Assembly (NCBI RefSeq): GCF_026242055.1
Contig: NZ_JAPJDL010000007.1
Span: forward strand, 1 to 64,000
DNA: 64,000 nt
Direction of reading: 5' to 3'
Origin: Lentzea sp. NEAU-D7
Lineage (GTDB): Bacteria; Actinomycetota; Actinomycetes; Mycobacteriales; Pseudonocardiaceae
Below the pieces are notes generated by a model. That model saw only the letters and a list, made by a program, of their open reading frames with translations. It had not been told where the DNA came from and made no database searches. Made by a program: the position numbers and the translations under genes. Shown one piece after another: positions 41,849 through 50,964 of this stretch; position 1 is the first letter of the stretch, and each line of letters opens with the position of its first letter.

Positions 41849-43624
41849 TCACGAGTAGTCGCGGAACCCCTTGCCGGTCTTGCGGCCGAGACGACCGGCC
41901 GTGACCAGGTGCTCCAGCAACGGCGCCGGCGCGAAGCCGGGCTCGCGGAACTCGTTGTAGAGCGTGCGCTGGATCGCCAGCGACACGTCCAGCCCCACGA
42001 CGTCGAGCAGCGCGAACGGTCCCATCGGCAGACCACAGCCGACCTTCATCGCGTTGTCGATGTCGTCGGCCTCCGCGTAGTGGGCCTCCAGCATCTTCAC
42101 CGCGTCGTTCAGGTACGGGAAGAGCAGCGCGTTGACGATGAAGCCTGCCACGTCGCCGCAGTGCACCGGGTGCTTGCCGAGGTCGAGGCAGATCTTGCGG
42201 GCCGTCGCGACCACGTCGGCGCCCGTGGAGATCGTCTCCACGACCTCCACCAGCTTCATGACCTGCGCGGGGTTGAAGAAGTGCAGGCCCACGACGTCCG
42301 CCGGCCTGCTGGTCGCTGCCGCGACCTCGATGACCGGCAGCGAGGACGTGGTCGTCGCGAGCACCGCACCGGGCTTGCACACCTCGTCGAGTGCCGCGAA
42401 GACCTCCTTCTTGATCCCGATCTCCTCGGCCACCGCCTCGACGATCAGATCGCAGTCGGCCAGTTCCACGAACTCGACGGCGGGCGAGATGCGCGCGAGC
42501 GTCGCGTCGCGGTCCGCCTCGGAGAGCCGGCCCTTGCTGACCGCGCGGTCGAGCGACTTGCGGACCGCGCCGATCGCCTTCTCCGCCTTGTCGAGACTCC
42601 GCGCCCGCAGCACCACGTCGTACCCGCGCTTGGCGAACACCTCGGCGATGCCCGTGGCCATCGTGCCGGTTCCGATGACGCCGACCCGCTGGACCTCACG
42701 CGCCTGCGTAGCGCTGTCCACTTCGGACGGTGTGTGCACGTCCTCGACGACGACCGGCGAATCGGGCCCGTCGTAGGTGTAGAAACCGCGCCCCGTCTTC
42801 CTGCCGAGCAGGCCGGCCGTGATCATCTGCTTCAGCAGCGGCGCCGGCGAGTGCAAGCGGTTGCGCGACTGGTGGTACATCGTGTCGAGGATCTCGTACG
42901 CGGTGTCGAGACCGATGAGGTCCAGCAGCGCCAACGGTCCCATCGGGTAACCGCACCCGTACCGCATGGCCGCGTCGAGGTCCTCGCGCGTCGCGTACTT
43001 GGACTCCAGCATCTTCACGGCGTGGTTGAGGTAGGGGAAGAGGAGGGCGTTGGCGATGAAGCCTGCCCTGTCCCCGATCACGACCGGCGACTTGCCCAGC
43101 CGCTCGGCGAACGCGACCACGTCGGTGATCACGTCCGGCTCCGTCACGACCGTGCGCACGACCTCGACCAGCTTGAGGACCTGCGTGGGGTTGAAGAAGT
43201 GCAGGCCGACGACCTTGCCGGGCCGTTTCGTGACGACACCGATCTCGGTGATCGACAACGACGACGTGTTGGACGCGATGATCGCCTCGGGCTTCAGGAC
43301 CTCGTCGAGGTCCTTGAAGATCCGCGCCTTGAGCTCGATGCTCTCCGGCACCGCCTCGATGACGAGGTCGCAGTCCGCGAGGCTGCCCAGGTCGAGGCTC
43401 GTGCTGACCCGGCCGCGCAGCGCCGCGCTCTCGTCCGCGGTCAGCTTCTCCCGCTTCACGGCGCGCTGCGTCGAGTGCTCGAGGTGCCCGAGACCGCGCT
43501 CGACGCCGGCCGCGTCGACTTCCACCACCTTCACGGTGAGCCCGGTGCGTGCGAGTACCTCCACGATGCCCGCGCCCATGGTTCCGAAGCCGACGACTCC
43601 GACGGTGTTGATTTCGCGCGCCAC
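41849..43624 (-). CDS. Fused tandem 3-hydroxyacyl-CoA dehydrogenase
   Basis: The 591-aa protein is two complete 3-hydroxybutyryl-CoA dehydrogenases joined end to end. Copy 1 (residues about 5-287) and copy 2 (about 305-591) each have an NAD motif (GVVGFGTMGAGIVEVLA; GVIGTGTMATGIAEVFA), the catalytic His in GLHFFNPTQVLKLVEV / GLHFFNPAQVMKLVEV, and the C-terminal GYPMGPLALLDLIGLD / GLPMGPFALLDVVGLD. It oxidises 3-hydroxyacyl-CoA, or reduces acetoacetyl-CoA. A linker with SPVVVEDVHTPSEVD joins the halves. The operator-like site at 43653-43670 lies 29 bp upstream. Confidence 0.93.
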   Translation of the reverse strand: MAREINTVGVVGFGTMGAGIVEVLARTGLTVKVVEVDAAGVERGLGHLEHSTQRAVKREKLTADESAALRGRVSTSLDLGSLADCDLVIEAVPESIELKARIFKDLDEVLKPEAIIASNTSSLSITEIGVVTKRPGKVVGLHFFNPTQVLKLVEVVRTVVTEPDVITDVVAFAERLGKSPVVIGDRAGFIANALLFPYLNHAVKMLESKYATREDLDAAMRYGCGYPMGPLALLDLIGLDTAYEILDTMYHQSRNRLHSPAPLLKQMITAGLLGRKTGRGFYTYDGPDSPVVVEDVHTPSEVDSATQAREVQRVGVIGTGTMATGIAEVFAKRGYDVVLRARSLDKAEKAIGAVRKSLDRAVSKGRLSEADRDATLARISPAVEFVELADCDLIVEAVAEEIGIKKEVFAALDEVCKPGAVLATTTSSLPVIEVAAATSRPADVVGLHFFNPAQVMKLVEVVETISTGADVVATARKICLDLGKHPVHCGDVAGFIVNALLFPYLNDAVKMLEAHYAEADDIDNAMKVGCGLPMGPFALLDVVGLDVSLAIQRTLYNEFREPGFAPAPLLEHLVTAGRLGRKTGKGFRDYS

Positions 43625-43652
43625 TGCAGACCTCCCTGCGGGGTAAAGCGTG

Positions 43653-43670
43653 GGCTACCAAGGAGTAACT
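43653..43670. promoter_or_regulatory. GGTTACT-N4-AGTAACC-type operator, double dehydrogenase
   Basis: GGCTACCAAGGAGTAACT matches the consensus GGYTACY-N4-RGTAAYY and ends 29 bp upstream of the dehydrogenase start. Confidence 0.55.
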
Positions 43671-43847
43671 TGCGGGCGACTATGCCACTCCCAGCGCCGG
43701 CGGGCGTCGTGAGCTTCGCCATCGGGATCGAAACAGTTATCGGTCTAGCGGATGCCTGGCAGCGGCCTTTTGCCTGATGAACCCGTGTGGGGGAACGGAG
43801 GGTTGCGCCGTCTGGGGCCGAGGGACGGCTTGGCCCGGCCGCGTGGG

Positions 43848-43950
43848 CGTGCGGGCGTGCGGGCGTGCGGGCGTGCGGGCGTGCGGGCGTGCGGGCGTGC
43901 GGGCGTGCGGGCGTGCGGGCGTGCGGGCGTGCGGGCGTGTGGGCGTGTGG
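43848..43950. repeat. 8-bp tandem repeat CGTGCGGG, 11 perfect copies plus 2 variants
   Basis: Perfect CGTGCGGG units run from 43848 to 43935, followed by CGTGTGGG and a final CGTGTGG to 43950. A truncated CGTGGG precedes the array. The unit length is not a multiple of three, so copy changes would shift any reading frame. It is intergenic and a likely slippage hot spot. Confidence 0.85.
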
Positions 43951-43980
43951 AGGACGGGACCGCAGCGGGTGGGTTCGGGC

Positions 43981-44055
43981 GGCGCGGGGCTAGGCGGCGC
44001 GGGGCCGAGCGGCACGAGTCCGGACGGCACGAGTCCGAGCGGCACGAGTCCGAGC
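43981..44055. repeat. 15-bp tandem repeat, five degenerate copies
   Basis: Units at 43981, 43996, 44011, 44026 and 44041 align on a 15-bp period; the last three are GGCACGAGTCCGGAC, GGCACGAGTCCGAGC and GGCACGAGTCCGAGC, and the first two are GGCGCGGGGCTAGGC and GGCGCGGGGCCGAGC. It begins 30 bp after the 8-bp array. Confidence 0.75.
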
Positions 44056-44391
44056 GCGGAGGTCCGCGAGGAGTGAGTCGCGGCGGACCGCAGTGGACGG
44101 TGAGCCGACGCGGCCGGATCACGCTGGTTGAACACCGGTACCGGATCGCGATGGCCGGCGTGGTGAGCAGGCCACGCCGACCACCTGCGGTCCACCGCAG
44201 ATGAGCTGGGACCGCTGCGGCAGATCGCAGCCAGAGCATCGACTACGAACGGCACGGGTGCCCACGGCACCTGACACCACGCGGCCCTGACACCGGCCCC
44301 AGCACCTCCTGCTTCTAGACCCTGGCCACCTCAGCGCTGCCCGCCTCAGCGCAGAGCTGAGGTGCGGTTCGGGAGCGTGGCGGCGGCAGCG

Positions 44392-45099
44392 TCAGTCGTC
44401 GAAACCCCTTTCCGCCAGCTCCTCGATGCGCCGCACCGCCTCCGCCGCGTCCTTGCCCGTGGCCACCACGGTGATCGACTTGCCGCCCGGTGCGCTCAGG
44501 CCCATCAGGGCCAGCACGCTTGCCGCGTTCGCCTCCTCGTCGCCGTAGCGGACCACCACGTCGGCGTCCAGTTCTGCGACTGTTCTGGCGAGCAGGGCCG
44601 CTGGGCGGGCGTGCAGGCCCACCTCGTTGGTCAGCAGCACTTCTGCCGACACGGCGTCCGGCACCAGGTGCAGTGCCGGGCGGGTGGGCGCGGCCACCGG
44701 GGCCTCGCCGGAGGCGCCTTCGGCGGCGCTGGCCACGTCAGGTAACGGGGCGCCTCCCTGGGCTGTTACCGCTGCTGCCACCGCGCCCTCGACCAAGGGG
44801 GCGTCCACCACCGCGTAGCGGGAGGGGTCGTCCGCCGACTCGACGGCCATCTCCGCCGTCATCTTGGCGCTGCCCAGGTCGTAGAGCACGACCACGCCCG
44901 CGCCCGAGTCCGCGTCGGCCAGGGCTTCGACCACCGCGCCGTAGTCGGTGCCCAGGCCGCCTTCCTCGGTGCCGCCCACGGGGAGCACCGCGACGTCCGG
45001 GGCCATCTGGACGGCCAGTTCCGCCACGCCGTTGGCCAGCATGTCGCTGTGCGAGACGACCACCAGGCCGACTCGGCTCGCCGGTGCCGCCGCCGTCAT
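44392..45099 (-). CDS. dhaM: DHA kinase phosphotransferase subunit DhaM, EIIA-HPr form
   Basis: The 235-aa protein fuses an EIIA-man-like domain (VGLVVVSHSDMLANGV with the phospho-His, VVVLYDLGSAKMTAEMAVE) and an HPr domain (VLLTNEVGLHARPAALLARTV with the phospho-His, then GGKSITVVATG). E. coli DhaM carries a third, EI-like domain that is missing here, so phosphate must come from a separate enzyme I not in this window. It overlaps the dhaL stop by ATGA and is the last gene of the operon. Confidence 0.93.
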   Translation of the reverse strand: MTAAAPASRVGLVVVSHSDMLANGVAELAVQMAPDVAVLPVGGTEEGGLGTDYGAVVEALADADSGAGVVVLYDLGSAKMTAEMAVESADDPSRYAVVDAPLVEGAVAAAVTAQGGAPLPDVASAAEGASGEAPVAAPTRPALHLVPDAVSAEVLLTNEVGLHARPAALLARTVAELDADVVVRYGDEEANAASVLALMGLSAPGGKSITVVATGKDAAEAVRRIEELAERGFDD

Positions 45100-45722
45100 G
45101 CCTTGGCCGCCGCGTCCGCGAAAGCGCGCAACAGCAACGCCGTCGACCTCGCGCCCGGATCCAGGTGGCCGGCGCTGCGCTCGCCCAGGTAGGAGGCGCG
45201 GCCCTTGCGCGCCACCATGGGCACCGTCGAGGACGCGCCCTCCTCCGCCGCGTCGGCGGCCGCGGAGAGGGTGGCGGCCACCGTGCCCTCGGCGGACGCC
45301 GCGGCTGTCACGGCCGGGGTCAGGGCGTCGACCATCGTCTTGTCGCCCACCACGGCCTTGCCACGCGCGACCACGCCGTCGAGTGCGGCCTGCAGGGCCC
45401 GCGCCACCGCGTCGCGGTCCAGCTCGGCCGCGTCACCCACCGCGGACGACGCGCGCAGGAAAGCCGTGCCGTACAACGGGCCCGCCGCGCCGCCGACCGT
45501 CGAGATCAACGTCGTGGCGGCCAGCTTCAGCACCCTGGCGGGCGTGTCCGGTGGCTCGGTGTCCAAACGGGACACCAGTGCGGTGAAGCCGCGCTTCATG
45601 TTCTCGCCGTGGTCGGCGTCGCCGATCGCCTGGTCCAGGCGCACCAGCTCGTCGCGGTGTTCCTGGACGACGGCCGCGGCGGCTCGCAGTGCCGCCACGA
45701 CGTCCTCTGCCGTGCAGCCCAC
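45096..45722 (-). CDS. dhaL: Dihydroxyacetone kinase subunit DhaL
   Basis: The 208-aa ADP-binding subunit has the DhaL motif LDQAIGDADHGENMKRGF, in which the aspartates bind Mg-ADP, STVGGAAGPLYGTAFLRA, and GRASYLGERSAGHLDPGA. ADP stays bound as a coenzyme that is rephosphorylated by DhaM. The GTG at 45722 lies one base after the dhaK TGA (TGAGGTG). Confidence 0.95.
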   Translation of the reverse strand: MGCTAEDVVAALRAAAAVVQEHRDELVRLDQAIGDADHGENMKRGFTALVSRLDTEPPDTPARVLKLAATTLISTVGGAAGPLYGTAFLRASSAVGDAAELDRDAVARALQAALDGVVARGKAVVGDKTMVDALTPAVTAAASAEGTVAATLSAAADAAEEGASSTVPMVARKGRASYLGERSAGHLDPGARSTALLLRAFADAAAKA

Positions 45723-45723
45723 C

Positions 45724-46716
<993 letters not shown>

Positions 46717-46802
46717 CGAACAGCCCTCCCGAGAAGTCGGTGCCGTGTTCCTTCTTACTCCGGGGGTCTGACGCTCGGAACTGGCAAACGACCCGCGTAC
46801 CG

Positions 46803-46816
46803 TTAGGCCGCCCTAA
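46803..46816. promoter_or_regulatory. Imperfect iron-box-like palindrome
   Basis: TTAGGCCGCCCTAA (12 of 14 symmetric) lies 44 bp before the siderophore-binding lipoprotein start. IdeR/DmdR boxes use TTAGG/CCTAA half-sites, but with wider spacing, so this is a weak candidate. Confidence 0.35.
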
Positions 46817-46860
46817 GAAATGCAGGTCAACATCACGTTCCGTAGTGGAGGAACAACGTC

Positions 46861-47853
46861 GTGTCGAAGAGAGCAGCGCTGCTCGTAGCAGTCGCCCTTA
46901 CCCTCACCGCCTGCTCCAGCACGCCGGACAAGCCGACCGTCGCCCAAGGTGGCGAGGACTTCGGCAAGGCGTACGAACTGAGCAACGGTTTCGGCACGAC
47001 GCAGAAGCCCGGCGAGTTCCCCCGCACGATCAAGCACGCGATGGGTGAGACCAAGCTCGAGAAGAAACCCGAACGGGTGGTCGTGCTCGACACCGGCGAG
47101 CTCGACAACGTCGTGGCGCTCGGCATCAAGCCGGTCGGCATCGCCTACACGGACGGTTCGCCGACCATGCCGTCCTACATCGGCGCCAAGGGCGGCACGC
47201 CGGAGAACGTCGGCACGACCAACAACCTCAACCTCGAGGCAATCACGAAGCTGAACCCGGACCTCATCCTGGGCTCGCAGCTGCGAGCGGAGGCCCTCTA
47301 CCCGAAGCTCTCGGCGATCGCACCGACGGTGTTCAGCGTGCGCCCCGGCTACGTGTGGAAGGAGAACTTCCTGCTCAACGCGGCCGCGCTCGACCGCCAG
47401 GCCGACGCCGCGAAGATGCTCGAGGACTACACGAAGAAGGCCGTCGAGACCGGTGACGCCATCGAGAAGAAGCTCGGTGTGCGTCCGACGGTGACGGCGC
47501 TGCGCTTCATGCCGGGCCGCATTCGCCTCTACGCCAAGAAGTCGTTCATCGGGACGATCCTGGTCGACGCCAAGATCGGCCAGCCGACCTCGTCCCAGGT
47601 GGACGACCTGGCCGCCGAGGTCAGCGCGGAGCAGATCAGCAAGGCCGACGGCGACTTCATCCTCTACTCCACCTACGGCGACCCGGCCAAGACCGCGACG
47701 GGCGCTGTCGTCGGCGGCCCGCTGTGGAGCGGCCTGAACGCCGTCAAGGCGGGCAAGGCCAAGCCGGTCCTCGACGAGACGTACTTCCTCGGCCTCGGCG
47801 TGCTCGCCGCGGACGTCGTCCTGGACGACATGAAGAAGCAGCTCGGCGTCTGA
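46861..47853 (+). CDS. Ferric-siderophore binding lipoprotein (FecB/FhuD-like)
   Basis: The 330-aa protein has a lipobox LTLTAC (Cys about 18) and a type III periplasmic-binding fold: KPERVVVLDTGELDNVVALGIKPVGIAY, LEAITKLNPDLILGSQL, LDRQADAAKMLEDYTKKAV, LWSGLNAVKAGKAKPVLDETYFLGLG. It captures ferric siderophores for an ABC importer, which is not encoded nearby. Stand-alone binding proteins are common in actinobacteria. An iron-box-like palindrome lies upstream. Confidence 0.9.
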   Translation: MSKRAALLVAVALTLTACSSTPDKPTVAQGGEDFGKAYELSNGFGTTQKPGEFPRTIKHAMGETKLEKKPERVVVLDTGELDNVVALGIKPVGIAYTDGSPTMPSYIGAKGGTPENVGTTNNLNLEAITKLNPDLILGSQLRAEALYPKLSAIAPTVFSVRPGYVWKENFLLNAAALDRQADAAKMLEDYTKKAVETGDAIEKKLGVRPTVTALRFMPGRIRLYAKKSFIGTILVDAKIGQPTSSQVDDLAAEVSAEQISKADGDFILYSTYGDPAKTATGAVVGGPLWSGLNAVKAGKAKPVLDETYFLGLGVLAADVVLDDMKKQLGV

Positions 47854-47881
47854 GAACCCGGCGCGGGTGCTCCTCGGCGGC

Positions 47882-49387
47882 TCAGCGGCCGAAGAGCATC
47901 CGCGCGAGGCGCAGCATCTGCTTGCCCGCCAGGGACGGCCTGTCGAACGTCGCCATGTCGATCAGCGACTTGAACTTCAGCTTCGTCACGGCCTTGGCGT
48001 AGGCGAACTCGCGCAGCCCGTCCTCACCGTGGATGCGCCCGAACCCGGAGTCGCCGACGCCACCGAAGGGCAGGCCGGGAACCGCCGCGTAGGTCAGCAC
48101 GGAGTTGACCGACACCATCCCGACGCGCAGCTCGGCGGCCAGCTCCTCGCCGCGCGACTTGGAGAACACGGCGGCGCCCAGCCCGTACTTCGACCGGTTC
48201 GCGAGCCGCACGCCCTCCAGCGCGTTCGGCACCCGGTTGATCACCACGGTCGGCCCGAAGGTCTCCTCCGTGACCGCCAGCGAGTCCTCCGGCACGTCGA
48301 CCAGCACCACCGGCTCGACGTACGGCGGCCTGATCGAGTCCGGCCCGCCCACCAGCGCCTTGCCACCGCGGTCGAGCGCGTCCTGCACGTGCTCGCGGAT
48401 GATCTCCACCTGCGACGGCATCGTGATCGGCCCGAGGTTCGCGTTCGGCTCGCCACCCGGCTTGAGCTTCTTCGCCCGCTTCACCACGATCTCGGTGAAC
48501 TCGTCGGCGACGTCCTCGGCCACGTAGATCCGCTCCACGCCCGCGCACGTCTGGCCGGCGTTGGACACCGCGCCCCAGATCGCGGCCTCGGCGGCAGCGG
48601 CCAGGTCGGCGTCCGAGTCGACGATCAGCGCGTCCTTGCCGCCGCACTCGACCAGCACCGGCGTCAGCGACGCCGCGGCGGCGGCCATGACCTTCTTGCC
48701 CGTCCGGGTGGAGCCCGTGAACGCGATCTTGTCGACGCCCGAGGCGACCAGCGCCGCACCCGTCTCGCCGAAGCCCGTGACCACCTGGAACACCGGGTAC
48801 TCCGGCACCGCCTCGGTGAACGTCGACGCGAGGAACGTGCCGACGCCCGGCGTGAACTCCGACGGCTTGAACACCACGGCGTTGCCCGCGGCGAGCGCGT
48901 ACGAGATCGACCCCATCGGCGTGTGCGCGGGGTAGTTCCACGGCCCGATGACGCCGATGACGCCCAACGGCCGGTACTCCAGCGTCGCGCTGTGGTTGAA
49001 CATCAGCATGCCCGAGGACACCCGGCGCTTGCCCAGCACACGACCGGCGTGCCGCGCGGCCCAGTGCAGGTGGTCCATCACCAGAGCGACCTCGACGCGG
49101 GAGTCGTCGGCGGGCTTGCCCGACTCCGAGCTGATCAGCCCGATGAACTCGTCCGAGCGCTGCGAGAGGATCTTGCGCCACGCGTCGAGCTTGGTCTTGC
49201 GGCCCTCGAAGCCGAGACCCGCCCACCACGCGGCGGCCTCGCGCGCCGAGGACACGGCGTCCTCGACCTCTGCGGCCGTGTGGATCGGGTGGTGCGCGAC
49301 GACCTCACCCGTGCGCGGGTCCAATGATGCGAACCGCCGCTGCTCGCCATCGTCCGACAGCGCGCTGTCCGAAGCGGTCTGCGTCAT
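47882..49387 (-). CDS. Aldehyde dehydrogenase family protein
   Basis: The 501-aa NAD(P)-dependent dehydrogenase has the Rossmann motif FTGSTRTGKKV, the general base in LVECGGKDALIV (usual ELGGK here ECGGK), the nucleophilic Cys in NAGQTCAGVERIYV, and ETFGPTVVINRV. It is close in pattern to the succinic-semialdehyde/coniferyl-aldehyde dehydrogenase branch. Substrate not determined. A GTACT-N4-AGTAACC operator-like site lies 13 bp upstream, which may link it to the acyl-CoA regulon. GGGAGGAG precedes its ATG. Confidence 0.9.
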   Translation of the reverse strand: MTQTASDSALSDDGEQRRFASLDPRTGEVVAHHPIHTAAEVEDAVSSAREAAAWWAGLGFEGRKTKLDAWRKILSQRSDEFIGLISSESGKPADDSRVEVALVMDHLHWAARHAGRVLGKRRVSSGMLMFNHSATLEYRPLGVIGVIGPWNYPAHTPMGSISYALAAGNAVVFKPSEFTPGVGTFLASTFTEAVPEYPVFQVVTGFGETGAALVASGVDKIAFTGSTRTGKKVMAAAAASLTPVLVECGGKDALIVDSDADLAAAAEAAIWGAVSNAGQTCAGVERIYVAEDVADEFTEIVVKRAKKLKPGGEPNANLGPITMPSQVEIIREHVQDALDRGGKALVGGPDSIRPPYVEPVVLVDVPEDSLAVTEETFGPTVVINRVPNALEGVRLANRSKYGLGAAVFSKSRGEELAAELRVGMVSVNSVLTYAAVPGLPFGGVGDSGFGRIHGEDGLREFAYAKAVTKLKFKSLIDMATFDRPSLAGKQMLRLARMLFGR

Positions 49388-49399
49388 GTGGGCTCCTCC

Positions 49400-49417
49400 C
49401 GGTACTCGCCAGTAACC
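49400..49417. promoter_or_regulatory. GGTTACT-N4-AGTAACC-type operator, aldehyde dehydrogenase
   Basis: CGGTACTCGCCAGTAACC retains TACT and a perfect AGTAACC arm and lies 13 bp upstream of the aldehyde dehydrogenase start, next to its ribosome-binding site. Confidence 0.5.
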
Positions 49418-49475
49418 TCGACACTAACGCGTACTCGGGGAACTTTCAGCCCCTGCCTGGTCCCGTGCGGGACGG

Positions 49476-50498
49476 TCAGGCCTGGGGCAGTGAAGGAAGA
49501 ACCGCCTTGGCGAACGCCTGCGCCGCCTGGCAGCGATCCAGCTCCTTCTCCTTCGAGGCCGCGACGATGAACTCGGCGATCTCACCCGCGTCGGCCTGGT
49601 CCCTCGTCCGGATCAGCACCAGCTCGCACGTCGGGTAGGCGCCGTCCCTGAACGACTGGTAGCCCTTCAGCCCGCCACCGAGATCGGTCTCGACGGACTT
49701 GCTGTCGAACTTGCCGTCCTTCGGGATGCGCGCCGTCTTGAACTCGATCTGCATCTGCGCGCTCTGCCCCGTCCACGAGCACTGGTGCAGACCGTACGGC
49801 AGCGCACGCGGCGACGCACCGAGGACGGGCGCGAGCGTCGACTTCTCCACGATCGTGCACGGGTCGACCTCGACCGGCGAGCCCTTCGGCGGGCTGTACT
49901 TCTGCGGGTTGCCCTTGAGCTTGCGCACGGCGCCTTCGAGCACCTTGCGCCCCGGCTCGCACGCCTCGGCGCCGTCGTTGCCCGTGCTGACCTGCAGCCG
50001 CACGGCCTGCGCCGGGTTCTCCTGCGTCACGGCCGAGATGAAGCACGAGGCGCCGCTGAGCTTCTGCTCACCGCTCTTGAGGCCGGCGATCTGCTTGGTC
50101 GCCTTCTTCAGCTCGGTGGACGTCAGCGAGTAGCCGATGTCCAGCGTGATGTTGAGCGTCTTGCCGGCCTTGTCCTTCATGTAGTTGGAGCAGCGCGTGT
50201 AGGAGCTGCTCGTGTACCTCGACGGCGTGCCGACCGTCTGCAGCAGCTCCTTCTCGATCAACGCGCACGGGTTGACCAGTCGCAGGCGCTCGGGCGCGAA
50301 CGCCGGGTCGACCGGTTTGCCCGGCTGCGCGGACTGCTTGACCGACGGGTCGGTCGACGTCGACGTGTCCGCACCCGCCTGCACGGTGCGGCGCGGCGAG
50401 TTGGTCTTGGCAAGACCCGGCCCGGTCGCACAGCCGGCCATCAGCAACGCGGCGGCGGCGACCACAGCGGTGGCACGAAAACGAGGCACGACGTGCAC
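49476..50498 (-). CDS. DUF3558-type lipoprotein
   Basis: The 340-aa protein has a lipobox LLMAGC (Cys about 22), a Thr/Ser linker, and two repeats of the DUF3558 pattern: NPCALIEKELLQTVG ... SYTRCSNYM and DPCTIVEKSTLAPVLG ... GLHQCSWTG. The paired NPC-type motifs and cysteines suggest an internal duplication. DUF3558 proteins are surface lipoproteins of unknown function in actinobacteria. The GTG at 50498 is chosen for AAAGG 8 nt upstream. Confidence 0.8.
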   Translation of the reverse strand: MHVVPRFRATAVVAAAALLMAGCATGPGLAKTNSPRRTVQAGADTSTSTDPSVKQSAQPGKPVDPAFAPERLRLVNPCALIEKELLQTVGTPSRYTSSSYTRCSNYMKDKAGKTLNITLDIGYSLTSTELKKATKQIAGLKSGEQKLSGASCFISAVTQENPAQAVRLQVSTGNDGAEACEPGRKVLEGAVRKLKGNPQKYSPPKGSPVEVDPCTIVEKSTLAPVLGASPRALPYGLHQCSWTGQSAQMQIEFKTARIPKDGKFDSKSVETDLGGGLKGYQSFRDGAYPTCELVLIRTRDQADAGEIAEFIVAASKEKELDRCQAAQAFAKAVLPSLPQA

Positions 50499-50629
50499 GG
50501 TAGCGACCTTTGCGCGCCTTCGTGGGCGGTACCCCGAGTTACCCCGTGGCACATGTCACCCACAGCTACGGGAACGATTCAGAACATCAACGCGATGTAC
50601 ATGGTGAAGACCCCGACAGAAGGAGAGAC

Positions 50630-50722
50630 GTGCGAAACCGAATTCGCCGCGCATTCAACTGGCTCGACGCGTGGACGATCGAGGCCTTCAACCCCGTTTA
50701 CCCCGGCCGTCCGCAGTCATAG
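50630..50722 (+). CDS. Candidate 30-aa small protein
   Basis: A GTG preceded by AGGAG at 4 nt opens a 30-codon frame: VRNRIRRAFNWLDAWTIEAF and then NPVYPGRPQS. It is amphipathic with a basic start, Trp-rich middle and Pro-rich end, which is unlikely for a random frame in this base composition. It overlaps the convergent 78-aa membrane protein by 6 bp. Function unknown; a regulator of the neighbouring symporter is possible. Confidence 0.45.
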   Translation: MRNRIRRAFNWLDAWTIEAFNPVYPGRPQS

Positions 50723-50953
50723 CTCCTTGAGCGGCTGCTTGTCCGTGTCCGCGAACTGAGGGCGCAGCATCGCCCACGCGGCGAACACCGCCGACAGCAC
50801 CACCATCGCGATGCCGGCCCACAGGTTGATGTTGACCCCTTCGGCCTTCTTCAGGTCCTCGTCGGTCGTGAACCCGAACCCGATGACGACCAGTACAACG
50901 CCGTACAGGCCGAAGAGGAAAGCGATGATCAGTCGCAGGTCGAACAACCTCAT
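50717..50953 (-). CDS. Small two-helix membrane protein, symporter companion
   Basis: The 78-aa protein has two membrane helices: LIIAFLFGLYGVVLVVIGFGF and INLWAGIAMVVLSAVFAAWAML, joined by a charged loop TTDEDLKKAEGVN. Its start lies 11 bp after the stop of the sodium symporter, with GGGAGG before it, so it is part of that operon. Similar small proteins accompany solute:sodium symporters in actinobacteria. Role likely assembly or regulation. Confidence 0.8.
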   Translation of the reverse strand: MRLFDLRLIIAFLFGLYGVVLVVIGFGFTTDEDLKKAEGVNINLWAGIAMVVLSAVFAAWAMLRPQFADTDKQPLKEL

Positions 50954-50964
50954 GACAGCCTCCC

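Larger units (their letters stand above)
43625..44391. other. 767-bp gene-free region with tandem arrays
   Basis: This region separates the double dehydrogenase start from the dhaM end. Besides the operator-like site and two tandem arrays it holds no convincing gene: frames across the arrays give repetitive Arg/Pro/His or Gly/Cys/Val peptides. A low-quality GC-rich tract continues to dhaM. Confidence 0.65.

Noticed and set aside
43848-43950. CRISPR array
   Set aside because: Units are 8 bp without spacers; no cas gene in the window.
43777-44204. Frames across the tandem arrays
   Set aside because: Peptides are pure translations of the repeats on both strands and there is no ribosome site; treated as non-coding.
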